A DNA stretch of 64,000 nt from Aliiroseovarius crassostreae (GTDB lineage: Bacteria > Pseudomonadota > Alphaproteobacteria > Rhodobacterales > Rhodobacteraceae): positions 186,001 to 250,000 of the forward strand of contig NZ_LKBA01000019.1 of the NCBI RefSeq assembly GCF_001307765.1, read 5' to 3'. The translations under genes and the position numbers were made by a program. This document shows, piece by piece, positions 25,900-33,606 of the stretch. Each line of letters opens with the position of its first letter. Position 1 is the stretch's first letter. Below the pieces are notes generated by a model. The model was given only the letters and a program-made list of their open reading frames with translations. It was not told the DNA's origin and made no database searches.

Positions 25900-27030
25900 A
25901 TGGCACAGAATGCCCCGCTGATCTCTCCGTCCCGCCGTTTGCGGCGCACGCCTTTTTCCCCCGGTGTCGAAGCCGCCGGGGTCAAAGGCTATACGGTTTA
26001 CAACCACATGCTGCTGCCGACCGTCTTTCGGTCGGTGGAGGAGGACTATCGCCACCTCAAGGACGCGGTGCAGGTCTGGGATGTCGCTTGTGAGCGTCAG
26101 GTTGAGGTGAGGGGCCCCGATGCCGCCCGCCTGATCCAGATGCTCACCCCGCGCGACCTGTCCAAGATGCAGGACGGGCAATGTTTCTATGTGCCGATGG
26201 TGGATGAGACCGGGGGGATGCTGAACGATCCGGTGGCGGTAAAGCTGGACGAGGACCGGTTCTGGATTTCCATTGCCGACAGTGATCTGCTGTTTTGGGT
26301 CAAGGGGCTGGCTTATGGGTTCCGGCTGGATGTGCTGGTGGATGAACCGGATGTGTCACCGCTTGCCATTCAGGGGCCGAAATCGGACGATCTGGCGGCG
26401 GCGATCTTTGGCGACGCGGTGCGCGACATCCGGTTCTTCCGCTACAAGCGGCTGGCGTTCCAGGGGCGTGAGCTGGTGGTGGCGCGCTCGGGCTACTCCA
26501 AGCAGGGTGGGTTTGAGATCTATGTGGACGGCTCTGACATCGCCATGCCGCTGTGGAATGCGCTGATGGAGGCGGGCAAACCCATGGATGTTCATGCAGG
26601 CTGCCCCAATGGTATTGAACGCGTCGAAGGGGGGCTTCTGTCCTATGGCAATGACATGACCCGCGAAAACACCCCGCATGAGGCCGGTCTCGGGCGGTTT
26701 TGCGCGACCCAAAGCGCGATTGGCTGTGTGGGACGTGATGCGCTGTTGCGTGTGGCCAAGGAAGGCCCGGTGCAACAGGTGCGCGCGATTGAGATCCACA
26801 CCGGGGGCGGGGGCCGCGCGCCCATCCCGCCCTGTGACCGGGCCTGGCCGCTGATGGATGGGGACAGGCAGGTGGGGCAGGTGACCTCGGCCGCCAACTC
26901 CCCTGATTTCAACACCGGTGTCGCCATCGGTATGGTGCGCATGACCCATTGGGAGAGCGGGACAGAGTTGGATGTGATCACCCCGGATGGTCCCCGCGCG
27001 GCCACGGTTTACGATACTTTTTGGATATAA
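25900..27030 (+). CDS. dmdA: dimethylsulfoniopropionate demethylase DmdA
   Basis: A 376-residue tetrahydrofolate-dependent demethylase of the GcvT fold, transferring a methyl group from DMSP to THF to give methylmercaptopropionate. The opening SPSRRLRRTPFSPGVEAAGV, then KGYTVYNHMLLPTVF and VWDVACERQV, is very close to what I recall of characterised Roseobacter DmdA. LLSYGNDMTRENTPHEAGLG holds the substrate-binding region. Generic GcvT or sarcosine oxidase relatives lack the YNHMLLPT block, which argues for DmdA proper. It is followed by acuI, the arrangement known from Ruegeria. A BCCT carrier that could import DMSP is 2.5 kb downstream. Confidence 0.92.
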   Translation: MAQNAPLISPSRRLRRTPFSPGVEAAGVKGYTVYNHMLLPTVFRSVEEDYRHLKDAVQVWDVACERQVEVRGPDAARLIQMLTPRDLSKMQDGQCFYVPMVDETGGMLNDPVAVKLDEDRFWISIADSDLLFWVKGLAYGFRLDVLVDEPDVSPLAIQGPKSDDLAAAIFGDAVRDIRFFRYKRLAFQGRELVVARSGYSKQGGFEIYVDGSDIAMPLWNALMEAGKPMDVHAGCPNGIERVEGGLLSYGNDMTRENTPHEAGLGRFCATQSAIGCVGRDALLRVAKEGPVQQVRAIEIHTGGGGRAPIPPCDRAWPLMDGDRQVGQVTSAANSPDFNTGVAIGMVRMTHWESGTELDVITPDGPRAATVYDTFWI

Positions 27031-27073
27031 AGGGGACGCCTCTGACATGAGGTCCCGAGAAGAGGAGATGAGG

Positions 27074-28066
27074 ATGTTTAAAGCACTGGTAATGGAACAG
27101 GACGGCGAAGGGCTGGCAGCTGCACAGATCAAGCAGATTGGGGTGGAGGCTCTGCCCGAGGGCAATGTGACCGTGGCCGTCGAGTATTCCACCGTGAACT
27201 ACAAGGACGGGCTGTGCCTGTCTGCAAAAGGCGGTGGGCTTGTGCGCAACTATCCCCATGTGCCGGGCATTGATTTTGCAGGCACGGTCGAGGCGTCTGA
27301 CGATGACCGCTACAAGCCCGGCGACAAGGTGGTTCTGACTGGCTGGCGTGTTGGCGAAGTGACCTGGGGCGGCTATGCCCAGAAGGCGCGCATTGACGCG
27401 GACAAGCTGGTGCCGCTGCCCGAAGGCCTGACCACCCGTCAGGCGATGGCCGTGGGGACCGCCGGGTTCACCGCAATGCTGGCTGTGATGGCGCTGGAAG
27501 ATCACGGGCTGAAGCCGGGCAATGGCCCGGTGCTGGTCACCGGTGCTGCGGGTGGTGTCGGCTCGGTCGCCACCGCGATCCTTGCAAATCTGGGATATGA
27601 AGTTGCCGCCGTGACCGGTCGCCCGGATCAGGCGGATTACCTCAAATCTCTGGGCGCCACCACCATCGTGCCGCGCGAAGATCTGAATGAGACCACCAAA
27701 CGTCCGCTGGAGCGTGAAACCTGGGCCGGGTGCGTGGATGCCGTGGGCGGGGACATGCTGGCCCGTGTGCTGGGGCAGATGAAATACGGTGCCTCCGTCT
27801 CTGCCGTGGGGCTTGCCGGTGGCGCCGGATTGCCTGCGACGGTGATCCCGTTCCTTCTACGCGGTGTGAACCTGTTGGGCATCGACTCGGTCATGCAGCC
27901 CTATGACAATCGCCTGCGCGCCTGGGAACGGATCGCCAAGGACCTGCCGATGGAGAAGCTTGAGGCGATGATCCACCCGGCCACACTGGACGATCTGCCT
28001 GCGCTGGGCGCAGATATCCTGAAAGGGCAGGTCAAGGGGCGTGTTGTCGTGGATGTGAACGGCTGA
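27074..28066 (+). CDS. acuI: acryloyl-CoA reductase (NADPH) AcuI
   Basis: A 330-residue zinc-independent MDR/quinone-oxidoreductase-type reductase that converts acryloyl-CoA to propionyl-CoA, removing a toxic DMSP-derived intermediate. Typical AcuI stretches are VAVEYSTVNYKDGLC, YPHVPGIDFAGTVE and TGWRVGEVTWGGYAQKA. The NADPH site is GAAGGVGSVATAIL, and the C-terminal part has FLLRGVNLLGIDSVM. MFKALVMEQDG at 27074 is the family start, with GGAG six bases upstream. It lies 43 bp after dmdA in the same transcript. A hairpin GGGGCGGGCTTGACCCGCCCC follows at about 28076-28096, without a T run. Confidence 0.93.
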   Translation: MFKALVMEQDGEGLAAAQIKQIGVEALPEGNVTVAVEYSTVNYKDGLCLSAKGGGLVRNYPHVPGIDFAGTVEASDDDRYKPGDKVVLTGWRVGEVTWGGYAQKARIDADKLVPLPEGLTTRQAMAVGTAGFTAMLAVMALEDHGLKPGNGPVLVTGAAGGVGSVATAILANLGYEVAAVTGRPDQADYLKSLGATTIVPREDLNETTKRPLERETWAGCVDAVGGDMLARVLGQMKYGASVSAVGLAGGAGLPATVIPFLLRGVNLLGIDSVMQPYDNRLRAWERIAKDLPMEKLEAMIHPATLDDLPALGADILKGQVKGRVVVDVNG

Positions 28067-28164
28067 CACGGCGCGGGGCGGGCTTGACCCGCCCCGACAT
28101 ATGCGGCATGAGGGCCGCATGATCAGACACATGCACAGTTTTGCCTATTATCCCCTGTTCTCAT

Positions 28165-28252
28165 AGAACGGGCGGCAAGCATGTGCGAAAAACGATCAAT
28201 GTGACAACGATCAAACCGACATCGACCGCCCCGAGGGCGGTCTTTTTCTTTT
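28165..28252 (+). ncRNA. candidate small RNA ending in a terminator
   Basis: The acuI-GNAT gap ends in an intrinsic terminator that no gene upstream seems to need, because acuI has its own hairpin about 130 bp earlier. TTGCCT at about 28141 and CATAGA at about 28163 could form a -35/-10 pair about 17 bases apart. A transcript of roughly 80 nt would result. No RNA family is recognised, so this is a weak prediction. Confidence 0.25.
28224..28248 (+). terminator. Rho-independent terminator
   Basis: GACCGCCC at 28224-28231 pairs with GGGCGGTC at 28235-28242, followed by TTTTTCTT. It ends whatever is transcribed in the acuI-GNAT gap, before the GNAT gene. Confidence 0.75.
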
Positions 28253-28286
28253 CAACCCCTCCTCGGGGTCAGAAAGGAAAAGAGAC

Positions 28287-28739
28287 ATGGATAATCTGAT
28301 AATTCGGGCTGTGGAGGCGCGGGATCTGCGCGCGCTGGGCGATCTGGTAAGCAGTCTTGCGCGTCATCATGGGGATACGGCGCGGGTCACGCAATCGGGG
28401 CTGGCGCGTGACTGTCTTGGCCAGGCGCCATGGCTTCGCATTCTGGTGGCCGAACATCATGGCGGACTGGTGGGCTACGCCGCCCTGTGTCCGCAGGCGC
28501 GGCTGCAATTTGGGGCGCGCGGGATGGAGCTTCATCACCTGTTTGTGCATCGCCCGTTGCGGGGGCAGGGTGTGGGGCGGGCGTTGCTGACGGCGGCCCG
28601 GGATCTGTCCCACCAGATGGAGGCCGATTTTCTCACCGTGGCGGCAGAGGCGGGCAATGCGGCGGCGCAGTCTTTCTACGAAGCCGCCGGGTTCAGGGCG
28701 CTGCCGGATGATGCGGCCCGCTATCAGATGGTGGTGTGA
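28287..28739 (+). CDS. GNAT-family N-acetyltransferase
   Basis: A 150-residue single-domain acetyltransferase. The acetyl-CoA loop is in HRPLRGQGVGRALLTAA (R/QxxGxG/A motif), preceded by the beta strand MELHHLFV and followed by the C-terminal motif NAAAQSFYEAAGFRAL. GGAAAAGAGAC precedes the ATG. The substrate cannot be predicted from the sequence. The neighbouring genes are a CdiI-like protein and the DMSP operon; no functional link is evident. Confidence 0.85.
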   Translation: MDNLIIRAVEARDLRALGDLVSSLARHHGDTARVTQSGLARDCLGQAPWLRILVAEHHGGLVGYAALCPQARLQFGARGMELHHLFVHRPLRGQGVGRALLTAARDLSHQMEADFLTVAAEAGNAAAQSFYEAAGFRALPDDAARYQMVV

Positions 28740-28749
28740 CGTCATTTGA

Positions 28750-29238
28750 ATGTTGCTGTGGAGGGGCGGAAATGGGGCAGGGGAAAATGTCGCATCTGCC
28801 CAACCGTGGTCCGTTCCTATATGTGTTGGGAGCGCCCGGAATGTCACATCGGAATATCACCCTGAAAAACACAATGAGGACAGGTATTTGGCAGCAAGAA
28901 GCACCTCGCCTGACAGGGTCCCCCGCGACCTGTCCCTTGAACAGATTGACGGGCAGCGCTGGCCGGTGCCCTGCTGCGCCTCCTACCTCGTTGCCACCAC
29001 AACTGCGCTGCGGCAAAAACCGATCGGCCAGTTCACGGTGGAAGATCTGCGCATCATGATTGCGCAGGATATCGGAGCTGAGATCCTGAGACCGATTGCG
29101 CTGGAGACCTTGCGGGACAATCCGATGGCCGAGGGGGATTACTACCCCGGTGACTTGCTGGAAGCGGCTTTGAAACGCTGGCCGGAAGATCAGGAATTGC
29201 GGGAGATCGCCGCGCGACAGGCGTGCACAGACGCCTGA
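28750..29238 (+). CDS. CdiI-like contact-dependent inhibition immunity protein (orphan)
   Basis: Up to 162 residues; the conserved part begins near RVPRDLSLEQIDGQRWP and includes TALRQKPIGQFTVEDLRIMI, ILRPIALETLRDNPMA and EGDYYPGDLLEAAL. This resembles small proteins annotated as CDI-system immunity proteins of the CdiI_2 type. No CdiA toxin, CdiB or other toxin gene is within the window, so it would be an orphan immunity gene. The true start is unclear: the residues before about position 45 look non-native, and a TTG near 28887 is possible. The family call is by resemblance only. Confidence 0.5.
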   Translation: MLLWRGGNGAGENVASAQPWSVPICVGSARNVTSEYHPEKHNEDRYLAARSTSPDRVPRDLSLEQIDGQRWPVPCCASYLVATTTALRQKPIGQFTVEDLRIMIAQDIGAEILRPIALETLRDNPMAEGDYYPGDLLEAALKRWPEDQELREIAARQACTDA

Positions 29239-29280
29239 TTTCTGGCCCCGGACCGAACGTTCCGCTCGGACAATTCAGCG

Positions 29281-29304
29281 GCCAGTCCACCTGCCAGTCC
29301 ACCT
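29281..29304. repeat. tandem 12-bp repeat
   Basis: GCCAGTCCACCT occurs twice in a row, with a degenerate third unit at 29305-29316. It lies in the gap between the CdiI-like gene and the BCCT transporter. No function is evident. Confidence 0.5.
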
Positions 29305-29497
29305 GCCTGTCCAGCAGCCTGCCCAACAACCGGTTCAGATCACCACAGATCCGTTTTGTGAAGCCGGCACCAGTACCGAAACCATTGGCCATATGCGACG
29401 TGCATGTCGGTTTTGGTCGAAAAAAGGGCGCTTGAACCCATATTTAAATCCCCCCACCCGACAGGTTCGCAGCATCAAGCAAGTAGGGAGGGGATAT

Positions 29498-31078
29498 ATG
29501 TCCCAAGAAACAGAAATTGACTATGAGGTCGGTCAGGACAACGTCCAGATCTTAGGTCTCGATTTTCACAACCCGGTCTTTGCCATTTCCGCAGCTGTCA
29601 TTCTCGCTTTCGTGTTTTTCACGCTGGTGTTTCAGGACAGCGCAGAAGGGTTCTTTGGCTGGCTGCGCCCCGCGCTGACCAGCTCGTTTGACTGGGTGTT
29701 TATGCTCGCCGGGAATATTTTTGTAATTTTCTCGCTGGTGCTGATCGTAAGCCCTTATGGCAAGGTGCGTCTGGGTGGCGCGGATGCCAAGCCGGATTAC
29801 AGCTATATGGGATGGTTCTCGATGCTGTTTGCCGCTGGCATGGGGATTGGCCTTGTGTTCTGGGGGGTCGCTGAACCGATTTCGCATTACGGCAGTTCCC
29901 TGGGCGGCACTGCTGTCGAAGCAGGCGCGCGCACTGACTGGGCTCCGCTGGGGGCCGCTGCTGACAACCCGGAAGCGGCGCGGGAACTTGCAATGGCAGC
30001 CACCATTTTCCACTGGGGCCTGCACCCTTGGGCGGTTTATGCGGTTGTGGCTTTGGCTCTTGCATTCTTCAGCTTTAACAAAGGCTTGCCGCTGACCATG
30101 CGGTCGGTCTTCTACCCGATCTTCGGAGAAGCCACCTGGGGTTTTGCAGGCAATGTGATCGACGTTCTGGCCGTGTTTGCCACGATCTTTGGCCTTGCCA
30201 CGTCGCTGGGTCTGGGCGCCACACAGGCGCTGGCCGGTCTGAACTATCTGTTTGGCGTGCCGGTTTCTGATGGCATGAAAGTGCTCCTGATTGTTGCGAT
30301 CACCATCTTTGCGCTGGTTTCGGTTGTGGCGGGGCTCGACAAAGGGGTGAAACGCCTGTCCGAAGTGAACATGGTGCTGGCGGCCGTGCTGTTGATCCTG
30401 GTGATCATCGTGGGGCCGACCATGGCGATCCTGACCGGGTTCTTCGACAACCTCTGGGCCTATGCGGTGAACCTGCCGGCCCTGTCGGGGGTCATCGGGC
30501 GCGAAGACACCAACTTCATGCAGGGCTGGACCGCCTTCTACTGGGCCTGGTGGATCAGCTGGTCACCTTTCGTTGGCATGTTCATCGCCCGCATCTCGCG
30601 TGGTCGCACCGTGCGTGAGTTCATCACCTGCGTGTTGATCATTCCCACCGTTGTGGGCGCGATCTGGATGAGCGTCTTTGGTGGCGCCGCTCTGGATCAG
30701 GTCATGTCGGGTGCAGGCGAAGCTTTGTCCAATGCCGGGCTTGAGCTGAAGATGTTCACCATGTTCGAAGCGTTCCCGATGACCGGCCTGCTGAGCTTTA
30801 TCGGCATCATCCTGGTGATCGTGTTCTTCGTCACCTCGTCCGATTCCGGTTCGCTGGTGATCGACCAGATTACCGCCGGTGGCAAAACCGATGCGCCGAC
30901 CGCTCAGCGCGTGTTCTGGTGTATCCTCGAAGGTGCCATCGCCATTGCCCTGCTGTTGGGTGGCGGGCTGGCAGCCCTTCAGGCGGCAGCGATTGCAACG
31001 GGGTTCCCCTTTGCCATCGTTCTCGTGCTGATGTGCGTTTCGATCTTCCTGGGTCTGCGCGGTGAGCGTACAAAATAA
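29498..31078 (+). CDS. BCCT-family betaine/choline/carnitine-type transporter
   Basis: A 526-residue secondary transporter with 12 expected helices that takes up trimethylammonium or dimethylsulfonium compounds, driven by Na+ or H+. Family signatures include GMGIGLVFWGVAEPISHY, the Trp-rich FYWAWWISWSPFVGMFIARIS (in two pieces, FYWAWWISW and SPFVGMF), and SSDSGSLVIDQITAGG. GGGAGGGG precedes the ATG at 29498. The cytoplasmic C-terminal tail is very short, so osmosensing like that of BetP is unlikely. Because dmdA-acuI lies just upstream, DMSP is a plausible substrate; glycine betaine is equally possible. Confidence 0.92.
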   Translation: MSQETEIDYEVGQDNVQILGLDFHNPVFAISAAVILAFVFFTLVFQDSAEGFFGWLRPALTSSFDWVFMLAGNIFVIFSLVLIVSPYGKVRLGGADAKPDYSYMGWFSMLFAAGMGIGLVFWGVAEPISHYGSSLGGTAVEAGARTDWAPLGAAADNPEAARELAMAATIFHWGLHPWAVYAVVALALAFFSFNKGLPLTMRSVFYPIFGEATWGFAGNVIDVLAVFATIFGLATSLGLGATQALAGLNYLFGVPVSDGMKVLLIVAITIFALVSVVAGLDKGVKRLSEVNMVLAAVLLILVIIVGPTMAILTGFFDNLWAYAVNLPALSGVIGREDTNFMQGWTAFYWAWWISWSPFVGMFIARISRGRTVREFITCVLIIPTVVGAIWMSVFGGAALDQVMSGAGEALSNAGLELKMFTMFEAFPMTGLLSFIGIILVIVFFVTSSDSGSLVIDQITAGGKTDAPTAQRVFWCILEGAIAIALLLGGGLAALQAAAIATGFPFAIVLVLMCVSIFLGLRGERTK

Positions 31079-31110
31079 CGCGGCCTGTCCAGTCTTGGAT
31101 ATGCCACGTC

Positions 31111-31140
31111 AAAGGGCTCCCATCCGGGGGCCCTTTTTTA
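31111..31140 (+). terminator. Rho-independent terminator after the BCCT gene
   Basis: AAAGGGCTCC at 31111-31120 pairs with GGGGGCCCTTT around a short loop, followed by TTTTTA. It lies about 35 bp after the transporter stop. Confidence 0.8.
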
Positions 31141-31286
31141 TCTCACCTCTTGCCCCGTGTTGCCGCTCTGGCTAGCACTTCATCTGAATTCGTCATGTGC
31201 CTTCAGCGCATGGCGCCCGCGGAGAGATATCCCCCGCGGCTGGCTGGAGGACCCGCCGGAACGGGAGCCCCCGGACCGCCCATGGC

Positions 31287-31610
31287 CTGATGCGCGCGCA
31301 TGAGGTGAAACTGCTGCAACCGCTTCTGGATTATGCCAAGGCCAAGAACTCGGTGCGGCTGCTGGGGCCAGATCAGGCAAAGGCGCGCGCACCCACTGTG
31401 GCGCTGGCGTCGCAAATCGCAGGGGAAGACCTGGCACGGTGGCTTGCCCCTCTTGGCATCATGGCCGGAGGAGGGGATTTCTACGCGGTGCGTGCGCTTG
31501 CAGCCCAGGGCGTGGACCCGTCCCACGGGGGGCTGCGGGTGAGTTTCACCCATTACACCTCCGAGGAAGAGGTGACCAAACTGATCGAGGCGCTTGATCA
31601 GGTGCTGTGA
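31287..31610 (+). pseudogene. class V aminotransferase (cysteine-desulfurase-like), C-terminal remnant
   Basis: From LMRAHEVKLLQPLLDYAKA through KNSVRLLGPDQA to GIMAGGGDFYAVRAL and LRVSFTHYTSEEEV, this is the C-terminal part of a fold-type I, class V aminotransferase resembling the SufS/CsdA-like subfamily. About 108 residues remain out of roughly 400; the PLP-lysine domain is absent. The upstream 90 bases do not continue the protein in any frame. The gene is a decayed 3' end, with no obvious cause at its breakpoint. Confidence 0.7.
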
Positions 31611-31722
31611 GATATGATCTGAGCGGGGCAGCCTCGCCCACCTCATGCCAAGGGACGGGGCGAGAGGTGGGCGTTTCTGCATGCGCAAAACCACCCTCTT
31701 GTCCGCTCCCCCCTGAACCGCC

Positions 31723-31838
31723 TAAAGTGTTTCGACTTATTATTGAGACACAATAATGAGGCGAAACGCTCGAAACCTACTGATGTTGCGGGCGTTTCGA
31801 AATCAACTTGTGACTCAAGTTAATCTCGAAACGCTTTA
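31723..31838. mobile_element. TA-flanked miniature element, copy C (112 bp)
   Basis: AAGTGTTTCGA at 725 and TCGAAACGCTT ending at 836 (31.7-31.8 kb) are near-perfect terminal inverted repeats, with TA on both sides (31723-31724 and 31837-31838). Internal CGAAACGCT and GGGCGTTTCG repeat the two-hairpin plan of copies A and B. It lies about 50 bp before cfa, so it may form part of that gene's leader. Confidence 0.75.
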
Positions 31839-31889
31839 GCCTTGTGGTGTTCAAGACATTGGATTTCACATTGGATTTTGGGGGGAGCC

Positions 31890-33095
31890 ATGATCCTGAC
31901 GGAGACCAGGGGGCAGCCTGATCTGCCGCGTTATTTCGCCCGTGTGTTTGACCGCGCGGGCCGGATGAATACCGGACAGCTTGATTTCGTCTTGCCGGAT
32001 GGGCGCCGGTTTCGCGCTTTTGGCGCGCGGCCGGGGCAGGTGGCGGAGCTGAGGATACACGAAGCTGATGTTTTTGCCCGGCTGATCCGCGAAGGGCATC
32101 TGGGCTTTTGCGATGCCTATATTGAGGGCGGCTGGTCGACCCCGGATCTCCAGGCTTTTCTTGATTTATTACAAGATGATAACGAGATCATCTATGACGG
32201 TTTTCCGGGGATGATCTTTGTTCGGTCCTACGAGCGGATGCGCCACCTGATGAACGGCAATTCCAAACGTCAGGCGAAAAGAAATATCAGCTATCACTAT
32301 GATCTGGGCAATGCGTTCTACGCGTTGTGGCTGGACAAGACGATGACCTATTCCTCCGCCCTGTTTCGCTCGGGGCAGGAAAGTCTGGAATGTGCGCAGG
32401 AACAGAAATATGCCTCTCTTCTCGAACAAATGGGGGTGGGGCCCGGTGATCACGTGCTGGAGATCGGATGCGGCTGGGGCGGCTTTGCCGAGTTTGCCGC
32501 AAAGCGGGGCGTGCGTGTCACCGGGCTGACCATTTCGCAAGAGCAGCATGATTTCGCCGTGCAAAGGATCGCGCGGGCGGGCCTGTCGGACCTGGTCGAG
32601 ATCCGACTTCAGGATTACCGCGATGAGACCGGCAAATATGACGGGATCGCCTCGATCGAGATGTTCGAAGCGGTGGGAGAGAAATACTGGCCAACCTATT
32701 TTGAAACCGTGCGCAACTGCCTGCGTCCCGGGGGGCAGGCCGTGTTGCAGATCATCACCATCACCGAACGGCGCTTTGATCAATATCGCAAGGGTGTCGA
32801 TTTCATTCAGAAATACATTTTTCCGGGGGGGATGCTCCCGTCGAAAACCCGTCTGCGCGAAGAGGTCGGCCGGGCAGGGCTTGCCTTTCGCGACCAGATC
32901 ACATTTGGCGAAAGCTATTCTGAAACGCTGCGCCGCTGGCACGATGTGTTCAATGCAAAATGGGCCCGCGTGGCCGAGCTGGGGTTTGACAACCGGTTCC
33001 GGCGCATGTGGAGTTTCTATCTGACCTCTTGTGCGGCATCTTTTCATTCGGGAAATTGCGATGTGGTGCAGGTGACCTTGCAAAAGCCGGGCTGA
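31890..33095 (+). CDS. cfa: cyclopropane-fatty-acyl-phospholipid synthase family protein
   Basis: A 401-residue SAM-dependent methyltransferase that adds a methylene bridge across the double bond of phospholipid acyl chains. The SAM site is HVLEIGCGWGGFAEFAAKRG. Other family marks are NISYHYDLGNAFYALWLD, TYSSALF, FDQYRKGVDFIQKYIFPGGM and SYSETLRRWHDVF. GGGGGGAGCC precedes the ATG at 31890. Rhodobacteraceae carry several members of this family, and some make methylated or furan fatty acids instead, so the exact product is uncertain. Miniature element C lies directly upstream. Confidence 0.9.
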   Translation: MILTETRGQPDLPRYFARVFDRAGRMNTGQLDFVLPDGRRFRAFGARPGQVAELRIHEADVFARLIREGHLGFCDAYIEGGWSTPDLQAFLDLLQDDNEIIYDGFPGMIFVRSYERMRHLMNGNSKRQAKRNISYHYDLGNAFYALWLDKTMTYSSALFRSGQESLECAQEQKYASLLEQMGVGPGDHVLEIGCGWGGFAEFAAKRGVRVTGLTISQEQHDFAVQRIARAGLSDLVEIRLQDYRDETGKYDGIASIEMFEAVGEKYWPTYFETVRNCLRPGGQAVLQIITITERRFDQYRKGVDFIQKYIFPGGMLPSKTRLREEVGRAGLAFRDQITFGESYSETLRRWHDVFNAKWARVAELGFDNRFRRMWSFYLTSCAASFHSGNCDVVQVTLQKPG

Positions 33096-33152
33096 ACGGG
33101 TGATATAGATCCATGCCCCGCAAGAGGGCAGGGAGATCAGAGGAGAGAGCGT

Positions 33153-33593
33153 ATGCCCACCGCAGCAAAACTCGTGGCCGCCGGTTTTTTCGCGGCCCTT
33201 GCCTTTATGGTCGGCAACCTGATCATCCCCTATCTGGCGGAAGGGCGGGATTATACCCTGTTTCCCGTGGGGCTTGCGGGTCTCGGGCTGGCGATTGGCT
33301 GGCGTTTTACCGGCTACCGGATCGGGCGCGGACTGGGCGAGCCGGTCGGGATTGGCCTGTCCTCGGGGGCGTTGCTGGTCTTTTGGGGATTTCTGGTGTT
33401 CTCGATCTACGAGATGCTGCGCAAAACCCTGCGAAACGCCTATGATGGCCCGGTCGAAGGCTTGCGGGCTGCGGTCAAAATCGCGGTTGATTACGGCTAT
33501 GACATCGCCCATGTGGATGTGATAGCCTCGCTGGTGCTGGGCAGTGTCTTCGGGGGCTGGCTGACCGGTGTGGTCGCCCGCCGCTGGTCCTGA
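33153..33593 (+). CDS. trgA: TrgA family membrane protein
   Basis: A 146-residue inner-membrane protein with four hydrophobic segments (KLVAAGFFAALAFMVGNLII, LAGLGLAIGWRF, SGALLVFWGFLVFSIYEML, and LVLGSVFGGWLTGVVA). It matches TrgA, first found with trgB and cysK in a tellurite-resistance locus of Rhodobacter sphaeroides. The same order follows here: trgB starts 13 bp later and cysK next. The biochemical role is unknown. GGAGAGAG precedes the start. Confidence 0.85.
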   Translation: MPTAAKLVAAGFFAALAFMVGNLIIPYLAEGRDYTLFPVGLAGLGLAIGWRFTGYRIGRGLGEPVGIGLSSGALLVFWGFLVFSIYEMLRKTLRNAYDGPVEGLRAAVKIAVDYGYDIAHVDVIASLVLGSVFGGWLTGVVARRWS

Positions 33594-33606
33594 TCGAGGA
33601 AAGTCA

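Noticed and set aside
24892-26181. 429-codon minus-strand frame
   Set aside because: It is the shadow of DUF1326 and dmdA codons, with no domain.
32169-33512. 447-codon minus-strand frame
   Set aside because: It is antisense to cfa and trgA, both with clear motifs.
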